This document shows, piece by piece, positions 34,276-41,200 of a stretch of DNA of 41,200 nucleotides (position 1 is the stretch's first letter; the number at the start of each line of letters is the position of its first letter). Source of the stretch: Planctomycetota bacterium (lineage in GTDB: Bacteria > Planctomycetota > PUPC01 > JACPCR01); assembly GCA_027625095.1 (NCBI GenBank), contig JAQBXN010000073.1, positions 1-41,200 of the forward strand, in the 5' to 3' direction. Made by a program: the position numbers and the translations under genes. The notes under the pieces were generated by a model. The model saw nothing but the letters and a program-made list of their open reading frames with translations, was not told where the DNA came from and searched no databases.

Positions 34276-34641
34276 TCAATCGTCAATAGGGGGATGTGCT
34301 ACAACTGTTCGGTCCTTGAGGCGGAACACTCGTCCGTCCAACTCCTCGGCTGAAAAGTGATCCAGGAACCATTCAAGCTTTTGCAGAATGCTCTCACGGT
34401 TGGGCTGTCTTAAGGTGATAACCACGACTCCTTTATGGCGGGGATATTGGTGCGGTACGGTGTGAAAGAAATCTCCATCGGTCGTCAGGAAAGCTGCTCC
34501 ATTGTCAAGTGCTCGCTCAAATATCTCGGTGTCATCCATTCCTTCTTCCGGGGTGCCTCGGATGTCAAAGACCTCGTGCCCGCGTTCGGAAAGGAGAGTG
34601 TGCGCTGGCTTGGGGAAATTCTCATCCAGAAAGAATTTCAT
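34276..34641 (-). CDS. DUF5615 PIN-like protein, putative toxin
   Basis: The 121-residue protein matches DUF5615, a PIN-like fold. MKFFLDENFPKPAHTLL carries the first acidic pair and FLTTDGDFFHTV holds the conserved DxDF element. DUF5615 with DUF433 is a recognised toxin-antitoxin arrangement. Its ATG at 34641 overlaps the DUF433 stop at 34638 by 4 bases, so the partner is translated first and the two are coupled. An attC-like palindrome follows its stop. Toxin activity is inferred from the family. Confidence 0.85.
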   Translation of the reverse strand: MKFFLDENFPKPAHTLLSERGHEVFDIRGTPEEGMDDTEIFERALDNGAAFLTTDGDFFHTVPHQYPRHKGVVVITLRQPNRESILQKLEWFLDHFSAEELDGRVFRLKDRTVVAHPPIDD

Positions 34642-34868
34642 GGGGAAGACAGTTCATACGGGGTCTCCTGAAAACGGGACAACTCACCGGCGAAGGCAAG
34701 AGCCGCTTGGATGTCTTCCCGCCTGATGTTGGGATAGTCCTCCACGATTTCTTCAACCGTTTGGCCAGAGGCAAGAGCCCCCAGGACATTGCACACCAGC
34801 ACACGAGTTCCACGGATGACCGGCTTGCCATGGCAAACGTTTGGATTGATTTCGATTCTGTTGTTCAT
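34638..34868 (-). CDS. DUF433-domain antitoxin
   Basis: This 76-residue protein matches DUF433: IEINPNVCHGKPVIRGTRVL at the N-terminus and EEIVEDYPNIRREDIQAALAF. DUF433 proteins act as antitoxins to PIN-like DUF5615 toxins. It starts at ATG 34868 and its stop overlaps the DUF5615 start by 4 bases, giving antitoxin-first translation. The C-terminus, SRFQETPYELSSP, is short and probably flexible. Function is by family and context. Confidence 0.9.
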   Translation of the reverse strand: MNNRIEINPNVCHGKPVIRGTRVLVCNVLGALASGQTVEEIVEDYPNIRREDIQAALAFAGELSRFQETPYELSSP

Positions 34869-34978
34869 GCCAGTAAATCCTCAATCTAGGAGATCGGGCT
34901 TCAAAAAGGAAAGCCTACAGTTCCCTGGAGCGCGGTCAATCCGATGCCTCTTGCTCGAAATTCTCCGTCAACTCCGTG

Positions 34979-35060
34979 GGCTACAGAACCATCTCAGAGG
35001 AATACGCAAATGCCCCAAATGGGCAAAACCTAAGCATTTCGTCGAGCACTGTGTTTAGCC
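34979..35060 (-). other. attC-like site (weak)
   Basis: 82-base weak palindrome between the CGGCSFF-type gene and the DUF433 gene. Left GGCTACAGAAC and right GTTTAGCC suggest the core, and GCAAATGC pairs near its centre with GAAATGC, but the core has GTTTAG instead of GTTAG. Low confidence. Confidence 0.25.
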
Positions 35061-35081
35061 GTCTGTAAGAAACTGAAGAAG

Positions 35082-35390
35082 CTATGGCGAAGTCTTATTC
35101 TTCCCCTCTGACTCTTTGTTCTTCTTTCTTAGTTCTTTCACATGCTTATTCACTGCCGCTGTTACTTCATTCTTAAGGTTGTTGAATTCGTGTTTTAAGC
35201 CGTCATCCGATCCGTAATGGCAGCAGAGGCCGTAGTCGTCGTTGAAAGGCGCGAAGAACGAACAACCGCCGCACTGTCCTCCCGCCTCGTGGACCTGGCG
35301 TGCCTCTGGGTCGGCGGCAAAACCAGAGTCGAACAACGCCGCAGACTCCGGTGAAGAGAAGCCGTCGGTCTTGATGATGTTCGTATTCAT
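35082..35390 (-). CDS. Small Cys-rich protein with CGGCSFF motif
   Basis: A 102-residue hypothetical protein with the central AGGQCGGCSFFAPFNDDYGL followed by CCH, a cluster of five cysteines and one histidine that recalls a metal or Fe-S site. Similar CGGCSFF proteins occur as uncharacterised cassettes in other bacteria, from memory. The C-terminus is a charged helix (VNKHVKELRKKNKE). I chose ATG 35390 over 35417 because it is next to a conserved-looking start and the extra nine residues look spurious. It lies between two attC-like sites. Function unknown. Confidence 0.7.
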   Translation of the reverse strand: MNTNIIKTDGFSSPESAALFDSGFAADPEARQVHEAGGQCGGCSFFAPFNDDYGLCCHYGSDDGLKHEFNNLKNEVTAAVNKHVKELRKKNKESEGKNKTSP

Positions 35391-35405
35391 GTGGCGTGTG
35401 AAGCG

Positions 35406-35528
35406 GCCTAACGTCAAAAATCAGAGACCGACACGGCTCCGCCCAACTTCAGGGCGGCAGAAGAATCACAGCACCTCGCAGACTCAAATCGCTCCATCGT
35501 TTCGGTTCTCTGGTTTTTCTGGTTAGGG
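35406..35528 (-). other. attC-like site, strong
   Basis: 123-base palindrome with classical cores: GCCTAAC at 35406-35412 and GTTAGGG at 35522-35528. The right reverse complement, CCTAACCAGAAAAACCAGAG with AACCGA, pairs with left CCTAACGTCAAAAATCAGAG with ACCGA. The stop codon of the membrane-protein gene is within the right core. Confidence 0.7.
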
Positions 35529-35945
35529 CCCGGCCTTTTGTGTTACGGCCGGCACCGAAGATTGGGACAGTGACTTGCCTGAACTATGAACGAAAGCCCA
35601 GACCACAAGGGCAGAAACGAATAACGCAAGGAGAGCGCTTGCAAATGCAACTCTGTGCTCCGCCTTCAGTAGCCAAGACGCTGTATAGGCGAGAAGGGGA
35701 ACCAGGGCAACTATCCAGTCACCGACGATTTTCCGGTTCTCCAAGTATCGCTGCTGTTCCGTGAGGAATTCGCCATGTTTCAAGCGTTCTTGAGGGTCAT
35801 GAGGGACCACTGTCGAGACGAGATAGCGATCCGCGTTGTGATTAGAGTAAAGAGAGAAAGCGACACCAAAGACTCCACCTATAAATGCAGCACATGCCAA
35901 GCGAAGCCAGAGAGTATTTCGATTTTGCGTCAGGAAGTTTGCCAT
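35523..35945 (-). CDS. Small two- or three-helix membrane protein
   Basis: A 140-residue hypothetical membrane protein. Hydrophobic segments are at about residues 12-32 (LWLRLACAAFIGGVFGVAFS), 74-92 (GDWIVALVPLLAYTASWLL) and 98-118 (VAFASALLALFVSALVVWAF). A charged middle (HDPQERLKHGEFLTEQQRYL) could face the cytoplasm or periplasm. It begins at ATG 35945 with AGGA upstream. It is one cassette of the array, flanked by attC-like sites. No domain is recognised. Confidence 0.75.
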   Translation of the reverse strand: MANFLTQNRNTLWLRLACAAFIGGVFGVAFSLYSNHNADRYLVSTVVPHDPQERLKHGEFLTEQQRYLENRKIVGDWIVALVPLLAYTASWLLKAEHRVAFASALLALFVSALVVWAFVHSSGKSLSQSSVPAVTQKAGP

Positions 35946-35962
35946 TCGATTCCTGGGTACTG

Positions 35963-36091
35963 CCCTAATGTCGGAACTCAGCGAGCCTGGACAACAACGG
36001 ACTCACTGAAAGAATAAAAAAGACTGTGAAGGAACGAAAAACTGACATGGCCACAAGGCCGGAGGGCTTCGCCGGAGTGACCTTGTTAGCA
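35963..36091 (-). other. attC-like site
   Basis: 129-base imperfect palindrome. The right end GTTAGCA is at 36085-36091; its reverse complement TGCTAACAAGGTCACTCCGG aligns with left-end CCCTAATGTCGGAACTCAGC and the following GAGCC. The left core is degenerate, CCCTAAT. Confidence 0.55.
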
Positions 36092-36229
36092 CTCTTTGTC
36101 AGGACAGATGACCCTTCGACCAGAAAGCAGAAATAAGTCACTCGGGGTCCGGATTGATGCCAGTTGAGCCTCGGTACTTTCATTACAACGTCCCGAACCT
36201 TTTTGCCACACTTCATACCTGAGGGGCAA

Positions 36230-36430
36230 TTACCATGAGGCAAAAAGTATGGCTGCTACTGCTTCTGAAGGAAGTGTAGGCTTTCCAGCATGAACAGAAG
36301 CAACCCTTTCGAGCAATCCGAGATATTTGCTGACCCAATTCTTGGGGAATTTACCGTTACTCATCAGTTCCGCTGACGGCTCATGATCTCCAAGGCAATG
36401 GTCATACAGTTTTTCCACGAGTTCATACAT
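36230..36430 (-). CDS. Small hypothetical protein (cassette gene)
   Basis: A 66-residue open frame starting MYELVEKLYDHCLGDHEPSA and ending in AVAAILFASW. It looks protein-like, with an amphipathic N-terminal helix. The ATG starts a few bases left of the GTTAGCAC core at 36437-36444, as expected for the first gene of a cassette. No family is recognised. A competing frame at 35965-36243 was judged spurious because its end translates the attC-like site. Confidence 0.5.
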   Translation of the reverse strand: MYELVEKLYDHCLGDHEPSAELMSNGKFPKNWVSKYLGLLERVASVHAGKPTLPSEAVAAILFASW

Positions 36431-36444
36431 TTGGCAGTGCTAAC

Positions 36445-36960
36445 AGTTTTGTTGATCAGACAGTATAGTCAGTAGATCCAGATCTGCTGACGGAGGATAA
36501 AGCTTCGAGTCAGAATTCAAGGTCTTTGAGATACAAGACTTAGACGTTTCCTGGGTGGCCCGAAGGTCAAATCTGCGCGCGGTGATCCCAATTCTACTGA
36601 CTCTGCATTGCATCCCTGGAGCCACCCTTAGAATGCCACACATATGTGAGTGGAGCCTGGAGTAAGATCCGTTTTTATGATTTGAATCTTCTGCGGCTGG
36701 TGGCCCTGAAATCGCGGATTCCAGGGTCACCCGCCGACGAAGACTGCGACGAAGAATATGGATGCCCAAAATCAAAATTGATTGCCAGGTAGACCTGCTG
36801 GAAATCCGGGTTGGCGAAAACGGTCGTCCCCGTTATCGAACTGCTCAAACAATATCCATCAAGGAGAGGAGAACGTGAATCTCATTGGTTGATTCATTTG
36901 GAAGAGGCACAGAAAATCGACTCGGGCAACGAACTCACAAAATTTATCAGAGGAGCAATC
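36445..36960. other. Gap between the array and the ceramidase-like gene
   Basis: About 515 bases. The cassette-side core GTTAGCAC (reverse strand, 36437-36444) could be the right end of an attI or a decayed site, but I see no partner palindrome. No integrase-like frame is present. The ceramidase-like frame extends 50 residues upstream of 36961 but without a supporting ribosome site. Confidence 0.4.
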
Positions 36961-38379
36961 ATGGCGAACGGAAAACTTTTGATCGGGTGGAATCGTGGAG
37001 ACATCACTCCACTGCGAAAGACACTTGTGCAGGGGCAGTTCCACGCGCGCATCTGGAAGGAGGTAGTCTCGCCGCTGACCGCCACCGCGTTTGCCCTCGA
37101 GGTTCTCGGGGAAAATGGAACGAAAGAGCAGGCAATATTCCTCTCTTGCGATCTGGCCTGTGACAGCTTCAAGGCTGACCTGCTCCGTGAACTCGACGGG
37201 CGATGCCCAGGCCTGGACGTGCAGAAAATTACCGTCAACGCCACGCACACCCACAACGCGCCTTCCATGAGACGCGGCTGGTATGAGGAGCCGAAAGATG
37301 ATCCGGAGTTCTTGAACCCAGACGAATACCGCTTGTGGCTGGCCGTACAACTGGCCGACATCGTTGCCGCGGCCTGGAACGACCGTCGGCCCGGCGGATT
37401 GTCTCGCGGCTTCGGTTACGCCGTGGTTGGTCGCTGCCGCCGCGCTGCTTATGCCGACGGTTCATCGCTGATGTACGGGCAGACAAGTCGTCAAGACTTC
37501 GCCGGCTTGGAGGCCTGCGACGACCACGCAGTCAACATGCTCTTCACGCGGGATGCCGAAGGAGACCTGACCGGAATCCTCGTCAACCTCGCATGCCCGT
37601 CTCAGTGCGATGAGGGTCACACCTTCATTTCGGCCGATTTCTGGCACGACGTACGAGAAGCCATCGCAGAAAAATATGGCCCATCCGTCCACCTGCTCCC
37701 GCAGTGCGCGCCGGCTGGCGATCTTTCACCGCACCTGATGGCCGATCAGAAGGAGGAGAAAGACCTGCGCGATCGCCTCGGCGTTGGTGACAAGGGAATC
37801 ATCGCCCGCCGCATCATGGCTGCGGTGGATGAAGGGCTGGCCACCGCATCCCCGACGGAAGAGACCATCGAATGTGTGCATGAGGTCAAGACCATCCGTG
37901 TGCCGCGACTCATGGTCACCGATGAACAGTACGAACTTGAAAAGCGCATTCCGAGCATGAGCAAAGAAGAGCTTTCAAAGCAGACCTACGGCTTTGAACG
38001 GCTCTGGCCCTTTGGTCTCGTCTGCGATCTGGTTGCGCGCTACGAGCAGCAGGAAGCCAATCCGGACCACTTAGTCGAATGCCACATCATCCGGCTTGGC
38101 GACGCGATCTTTGCCACCCATCCTTTCGAGTTATTTGTGGACTATGGCATGCGTATCCGCTGCCAGAGCCGCGCGCTGCAGACCTTTCTCGTGCAGCTCG
38201 CCGACGGCTCGGACAACGGTTTTTACCTGCCCACAAAGCGTGCTTTCAATGCCGGGCACTACAGCGCGCTGATCAAGTCCAACTGGGTCGGTCCTGATGG
38301 TGGAGAGGTTTTCGTGGGTGAGACCGTCCGCGCCATTAATGCAGTCTTTGCTGACGCTGATTATCCCAAAGCCAGGTAG
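36961..38379 (+). CDS. Neutral/alkaline ceramidase-like hydrolase
   Basis: The 472-residue protein resembles the N-terminal catalytic domain of neutral/alkaline non-lysosomal ceramidase. The zinc-site signature is VNATHTHNAPSMRRG, with N93, H96 and H98. Other family-like segments are AIFLSCDLACDS and LPQCAPAGDLSPHL. The start is ATG 36961 with GAGGAG upstream; the extended frame to 36811 lacks support. There is no obvious signal peptide, whereas most ceramidases are secreted, and the C-terminal domain of the full-length enzyme is absent or short. It is followed 10 bases later by the first PhyH-like gene, so they may form an operon. The substrate is not known. Confidence 0.82.
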   Translation: MANGKLLIGWNRGDITPLRKTLVQGQFHARIWKEVVSPLTATAFALEVLGENGTKEQAIFLSCDLACDSFKADLLRELDGRCPGLDVQKITVNATHTHNAPSMRRGWYEEPKDDPEFLNPDEYRLWLAVQLADIVAAAWNDRRPGGLSRGFGYAVVGRCRRAAYADGSSLMYGQTSRQDFAGLEACDDHAVNMLFTRDAEGDLTGILVNLACPSQCDEGHTFISADFWHDVREAIAEKYGPSVHLLPQCAPAGDLSPHLMADQKEEKDLRDRLGVGDKGIIARRIMAAVDEGLATASPTEETIECVHEVKTIRVPRLMVTDEQYELEKRIPSMSKEELSKQTYGFERLWPFGLVCDLVARYEQQEANPDHLVECHIIRLGDAIFATHPFELFVDYGMRIRCQSRALQTFLVQLADGSDNGFYLPTKRAFNAGHYSALIKSNWVGPDGGEVFVGETVRAINAVFADADYPKAR

Positions 38380-38389
38380 ACCCAAAAGG

Positions 38390-39172
38390 ATGCGATTACA
38401 GGTTACTGATGAACAGCGGGAGCAACTCGACTCCCTTGGCTTTTTCGTCACCCCAAAGCTGATCGAAGATTCGCTTCTGGGAGACGTTCGTCAGGCATTT
38501 CTGCGTGGCTGGGAGAGGTTGATCAAGAACATGGAAAGCGAGGGGGTAAAGCAGGCGGGCATCGTCAGTCCGCGCATACGGCCTTTTCTGCCGGACATCC
38601 GGGCCGCGGAACCTGCGTGCATGGCATTCTGTTTCCATCCGGTGTTCGCCGAAATCTGCAGCCAGTTACTCGGCCCCGACATAGACATCACCTGGGACCA
38701 GGCCATCATCAAGCCTCCGCTTACGGTGGAAAGCGCTTTTGCCTGGCACCAGGATATGTGGTACGCCGAAAACGGTGACTATCTCAAAGGTGCCGATCTT
38801 GATCGCATAAGGCGTAATGACACCGGGATTACCGTCTGGGCTGCCATCAGCGACACCACTGTGGCCAATGGCACGCTGAATGTTCTCCCCGGGGCCCATG
38901 CCGGAGGCTTGCTTCCCCATATTTGGGATGAGCAGACCAATGACTGGCGTGGGGACTACGACACCGGTGACGGAATCCCCGTGGAAATGGAGGCGGGCCA
39001 GGCTATCGTCTTCCGCCGCTACTTGCCGCACTCCAGCGGCGGGAACCAGACAGACAGCCCAAGAATGGCATATCAAATTGGCTATGGCCTTCCGGGCATC
39101 ATGCCAGAGACCTCCCCTCACGTCGGAAGTTTTTTACGCGGGAATGAGACTGGTGCAGTTCAAGAAGCGTGA
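38390..39172 (+). CDS. Phytanoyl-CoA dioxygenase (PhyH)-family protein
   Basis: This 260-residue protein is an Fe(II)/2-oxoglutarate-dependent oxygenase of the PhyH family. The iron ligands are H120 and D122 (AWHQDMWY) and distal H214 (LPHSSGGNQ), with R225 (TDSPRMAYQ) placed to bind 2-oxoglutarate. The start at 38390 is chosen over 38297, which would overlap the ceramidase-like gene by about 80 bases in another frame. No good ribosome site is visible. It is the first of three PhyH-family genes here. Substrate unknown. Confidence 0.9.
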   Translation: MRLQVTDEQREQLDSLGFFVTPKLIEDSLLGDVRQAFLRGWERLIKNMESEGVKQAGIVSPRIRPFLPDIRAAEPACMAFCFHPVFAEICSQLLGPDIDITWDQAIIKPPLTVESAFAWHQDMWYAENGDYLKGADLDRIRRNDTGITVWAAISDTTVANGTLNVLPGAHAGGLLPHIWDEQTNDWRGDYDTGDGIPVEMEAGQAIVFRRYLPHSSGGNQTDSPRMAYQIGYGLPGIMPETSPHVGSFLRGNETGAVQEA

Positions 39173-39232
39173 ACCCTTGTATGGGTTAAGATCTGGTCAT
39201 GCTTTCCCCCCAACGCAGCGAGAAACAAACTT

Positions 39233-39946
39233 ATGAAACTGAGCGACACACAAATTGAAACTTTCCGCCGAGACGGCGTACTGCCGCTGGGCCGCGTGCT
39301 CGACGAAGCAACCGTGGCCTCCGCCTGCGAGCACATGGAAGCATTGCAGAAGCGGGACCTCATGGACAACCCCAGCACTGAACCAAACCGGACCAGCATC
39401 CGGCTCTTGAACGTCAGTTCGTTTGACGACTGGTTCATGAACATCGTGACCAACGACAATGTGCTTGATGCCGCCGAGTCCGTGCTTGGGCCGAATATCC
39501 AGTATTTCCAGGACAACACCTTTCAAAAACCGGCCAGGGAAGGCTCTTCGACGAGTTGGCATCAGGACAACGTCTGGTGGCACGCCGACCCGCCGAACAT
39601 GGTGACCATCTGGATCGCGCTGGATGACGTCGATGCCTCGAACGGTGGGGTCCGCTACATCCCCGGCAGCAATACCGGCTTGATCGCACCGGAGCTCGAA
39701 ATCAACGATCCGAAGCACGGCACCTACAAGCTCCTCGCACCCGACCAGGTGGATGACTCCATAGCGGTATCGTTTACCTTGCCGGCTGGACACGCTGTCA
39801 TGCACCACTGCCTGACGATCCACGGCGCGCCTCCAAACGATTCGGATCGGCTACGCCGAGGCTATACCGTCCACCTTCAGCAGGCCGGACTACTCAAATC
39901 GTCCCCTGAGAAATGTCCCTTGCTCCGTGGGAAATTACCGGTATAA
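39233..39946 (+). CDS. Phytanoyl-CoA dioxygenase (PhyH)-family protein
   Basis: The 237-residue protein has the PhyH facial triad: H110 and D112 (SWHQDNVWWH) and a distal histidine, probably H197 in CLTIHGAPPNDSDRLRRG, with an arginine for 2-oxoglutarate following it. It is not close in sequence to the neighbouring PhyH proteins. It follows the first PhyH gene by 60 bases on the same strand. Likely a cytoplasmic 2-oxoglutarate oxygenase; substrate unknown. Confidence 0.9.
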   Translation: MKLSDTQIETFRRDGVLPLGRVLDEATVASACEHMEALQKRDLMDNPSTEPNRTSIRLLNVSSFDDWFMNIVTNDNVLDAAESVLGPNIQYFQDNTFQKPAREGSSTSWHQDNVWWHADPPNMVTIWIALDDVDASNGGVRYIPGSNTGLIAPELEINDPKHGTYKLLAPDQVDDSIAVSFTLPAGHAVMHHCLTIHGAPPNDSDRLRRGYTVHLQQAGLLKSSPEKCPLLRGKLPV

Positions 39947-40116
39947 GCTGGCCGTCACTTGATCGCTCACAACGGATAACTCTTGGATCCCTTTCTCAAA
40001 CCTTGTATCGGTTTGCCATCCGTTGACTTGGCCAGGATTACACGCGCTACCCTCGGTCTTTGACGAGTAAGTCTTTATTTGCAAGATTTTGAACGACCTG
40101 AAGTGAGGCTTGAGAC

Positions 40117-40884
40117 ATGAGCATTGATACCGCCCGGCACATCCGTCAGCTCAAGAATGAGGGATATACGGTAGTGCGGCAGGCAATTCCGCTCGATGAG
40201 ATCGAGCCGATCCGGATCAAGTGGGACGAGCATATGGCCGCCTCACTTGAGGAAACACCGGACGGGATTCACCTGGAGATCAAGCGGTGCCTGGAGAAAG
40301 ATCCGGTGTTCGAACCGCTGATGAACTTGCCCACGACGTTTCCCATAGCAAACGCAATCTTCGGAAACGACATCACCTTGGCGACGGCAGGAGAAGGGGA
40401 CTACCGCGCTCCGCGCACGCCCGCATATATCGGATGGCACAACGACTTCGCGTGGATGCAGGATGTTCCGTACCCGCGCCAGAATTTCTGGCTGCGCTGC
40501 ACCTACTTCATCGATGATGTGACCGACGATATGGGCCCGTTTACACTGCTGCCCGGCTCACACAAAGCCGACCACGGCCCCACATCTGATCTGGCCGGCG
40601 AAAAGGGCCAGCCCATCGTCCCGCCAGAAGCGGTACGCGTCACGGGCAAGGCCGGTGATTGCCTGATCAACAACACCGAAATCTGGCACACAAACACGCC
40701 AAACCAGTCCGACCGCCCGCGCAAGCTGTTGATGGTTCTCTACAAGCACGCATGGATGCATCAGTGGCAGGACGGCTACAACATCACGGACGAATTCGCC
40801 CAACGGCAGACGGATCCAGTTCGGAGGCAACTCTGCGGGCTCGTGAAATGGCACCACCGCTTCGAGCGCGTCGGCGAGGGATAA
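40117..40884 (+). CDS. Phytanoyl-CoA dioxygenase (PhyH)-family protein
   Basis: The 255-residue protein carries the iron ligands H108 and D110 (GWHNDFAW) and distal H191 (EIWHTNTPNQ), with R200 or R202 for 2-oxoglutarate. FTLLPGSHKADHG is the typical turn before the distal His. The start is ATG 40117. It is third in the set after the other two PhyH-family genes, with a 170-base gap that holds no gene. Substrate unknown. Confidence 0.9.
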   Translation: MSIDTARHIRQLKNEGYTVVRQAIPLDEIEPIRIKWDEHMAASLEETPDGIHLEIKRCLEKDPVFEPLMNLPTTFPIANAIFGNDITLATAGEGDYRAPRTPAYIGWHNDFAWMQDVPYPRQNFWLRCTYFIDDVTDDMGPFTLLPGSHKADHGPTSDLAGEKGQPIVPPEAVRVTGKAGDCLINNTEIWHTNTPNQSDRPRKLLMVLYKHAWMHQWQDGYNITDEFAQRQTDPVRRQLCGLVKWHHRFERVGEG

Positions 40885-40974
40885 GCCAACCTGCGGGCTC
40901 TGACGGGGACAACAAGCCGGAAAACTGCGGGCGCGTGGAGCGAGTTCCTTGTTCATTGGAGTGAAAGATTTTTA

Positions 40975-41200
40975 GTGGTGCTCTCGCTCCGCGAGGGCTC
41001 TGAGAAAACTCCCAGCGGAGCGTGGAGACCACGTGGTGCTCTCGCTCCGCGAGGGCTCTGAGAAAAACTCCACGCGGAGCGTGGAGACCACGTGGTGCTC
41101 TCGCTCCGCGAGGGCTCTGAGAAAACTCCACGCGGAGCGTGGAGACCACACCCTGAAGACTCCACGCGGAGCGTGGAGACCACGTGGTGCTCTCGCTCCG
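40975..41200. repeat. Tandem array of palindromic units, period about 58 bases
   Basis: Units begin at 40975, 41033, 41092 and, after a shortened half-unit, 41184. Each unit joins GTGGTGCTCTCGCTCCGCGA to CGCGGAGCGTGGAGACCAC, which are near reverse complements, so every unit can fold into a hairpin. The array runs past the window edge. Two frames on the minus strand translate it, but these are repeat artefacts. Base AAAACTCCAC also occurs at the window's left end. Confidence 0.8.

Larger units (their letters stand above)
32298..36444 (-). mobile_element. CALIN-like integron cassette array (no integrase seen)
   Basis: Six imperfect palindromes of about 80-130 bases alternate with small minus-strand genes, and their ends carry CTAAC/GTTAG-type cores in the strong cases. 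The genes are toxin-antitoxin-like pairs and small hypotheticals, all in one orientation, as in sedentary chromosomal integrons. In several cases the stop codon of a cassette gene touches the right end of the site. No tyrosine recombinase gene resembling IntI is present in the window. Transcription runs to lower coordinates, so an integrase, if it existed, would lie right of 36.44 kb, where 36.96 kb already starts a hydrolase gene. I read this as a cluster of attC sites lacking an integrase; confirmation needs a covariance-model search. Confidence 0.6.

Noticed and set aside
35965..36243. 92-codon minus-strand frame
   Set aside because: Its C-terminus reads through the attC-like palindrome and the rest has no protein-like features.
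36440..36775. 111-codon minus-strand frame right of the cassette array
   Set aside because: It has no protein-like pattern, no family match, and would cross the cassette core; not an integrase.
40784..41183. Minus-strand frames over the right-edge repeats
   Set aside because: They translate the tandem repeat, so the protein sequence only reflects the DNA repeat.
40975..41200. CRISPR array
   Set aside because: Units are contiguous and palindromic, with no unique spacers between constant repeats, and no cas gene is seen.

Overview
The window is a bacterial chromosome segment of moderate GC, with mostly intact genes and intergenic regions rich in short palindromic repeats. The gene set points to a free-living bacterium of the PVC group, Poribacteria, Hydrogenedentota or a similar lineage. 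Supporting genes are the futalosine-route menaquinone enzymes MqnE and MqnC, an FHA-domain serine/threonine kinase with zinc-ribbon partners, MJ0042-type zinc fingers, a DUF1080 protein, a Tat-exported TIM-barrel isomerase, a Gfo/Idh oxidoreductase and three adjacent phytanoyl-CoA-dioxygenase-like proteins. No rRNA, tRNA or single diagnostic gene was seen, so the lineage is an inference.

Layout. 0.4-2.6 kb: queA and a divergent GT4 glycosyltransferase. 2.7-7.0 kb: an unusual protein with two L7/L12-like ends joined by a polyproline linker, then an ABC1/UbiB kinase and a MoxR ATPase. 7.2-10.6 kb: a Gfo/Idh oxidoreductase and two translationally coupled glycosyltransferases, probably for surface polysaccharide. 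10.8-11.9 kb: a secreted HExxH metallopeptidase-like protein. 12.0-17.8 kb, all minus strand: mqnE, mqnC, a DUF4149 membrane protein, map, a Tat-exported isomerase and a DJ-1/PfpI protein. 18.0-19.6 kb: an SDR oxidoreductase and a DUF1080 protein, convergent across a terminator. 19.8-26.1 kb: a regulatory block with an HTH/zinc-ribbon/coiled-coil protein, a TPR protein and an FHA kinase on the minus strand, and a divergent zinc-finger membrane protein. 26.7-31.7 kb: an NAD-dependent epimerase and a large secreted protein, convergent on a 0.8 kb region built of nested palindromes.

The most unusual region is 32.3-36.45 kb. It is a run of small minus-strand genes: DUF2442, DUF4160, PIN toxin with antitoxin-like partner, DUF5615/DUF433 pair, a Cys-rich protein, a membrane protein and small hypotheticals. 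Imperfect palindromes of about 80-130 bp separate the cassettes; four have clear CTAAC/GTTAG-type ends, and two are weaker. This is what a cassette array of a chromosomal integron looks like, and no integrase gene is visible, so I read it as a CALIN (cluster of attC sites lacking an integrase). This assignment comes from reading by eye and needs an attC covariance-model search.

36.9-40.9 kb: a neutral-ceramidase-like hydrolase followed by three non-identical PhyH-family dioxygenases, all on the plus strand, a likely catabolic or modification locus of unknown substrate. The window ends inside a tandem array of palindromic units with a period of about 58 bp.
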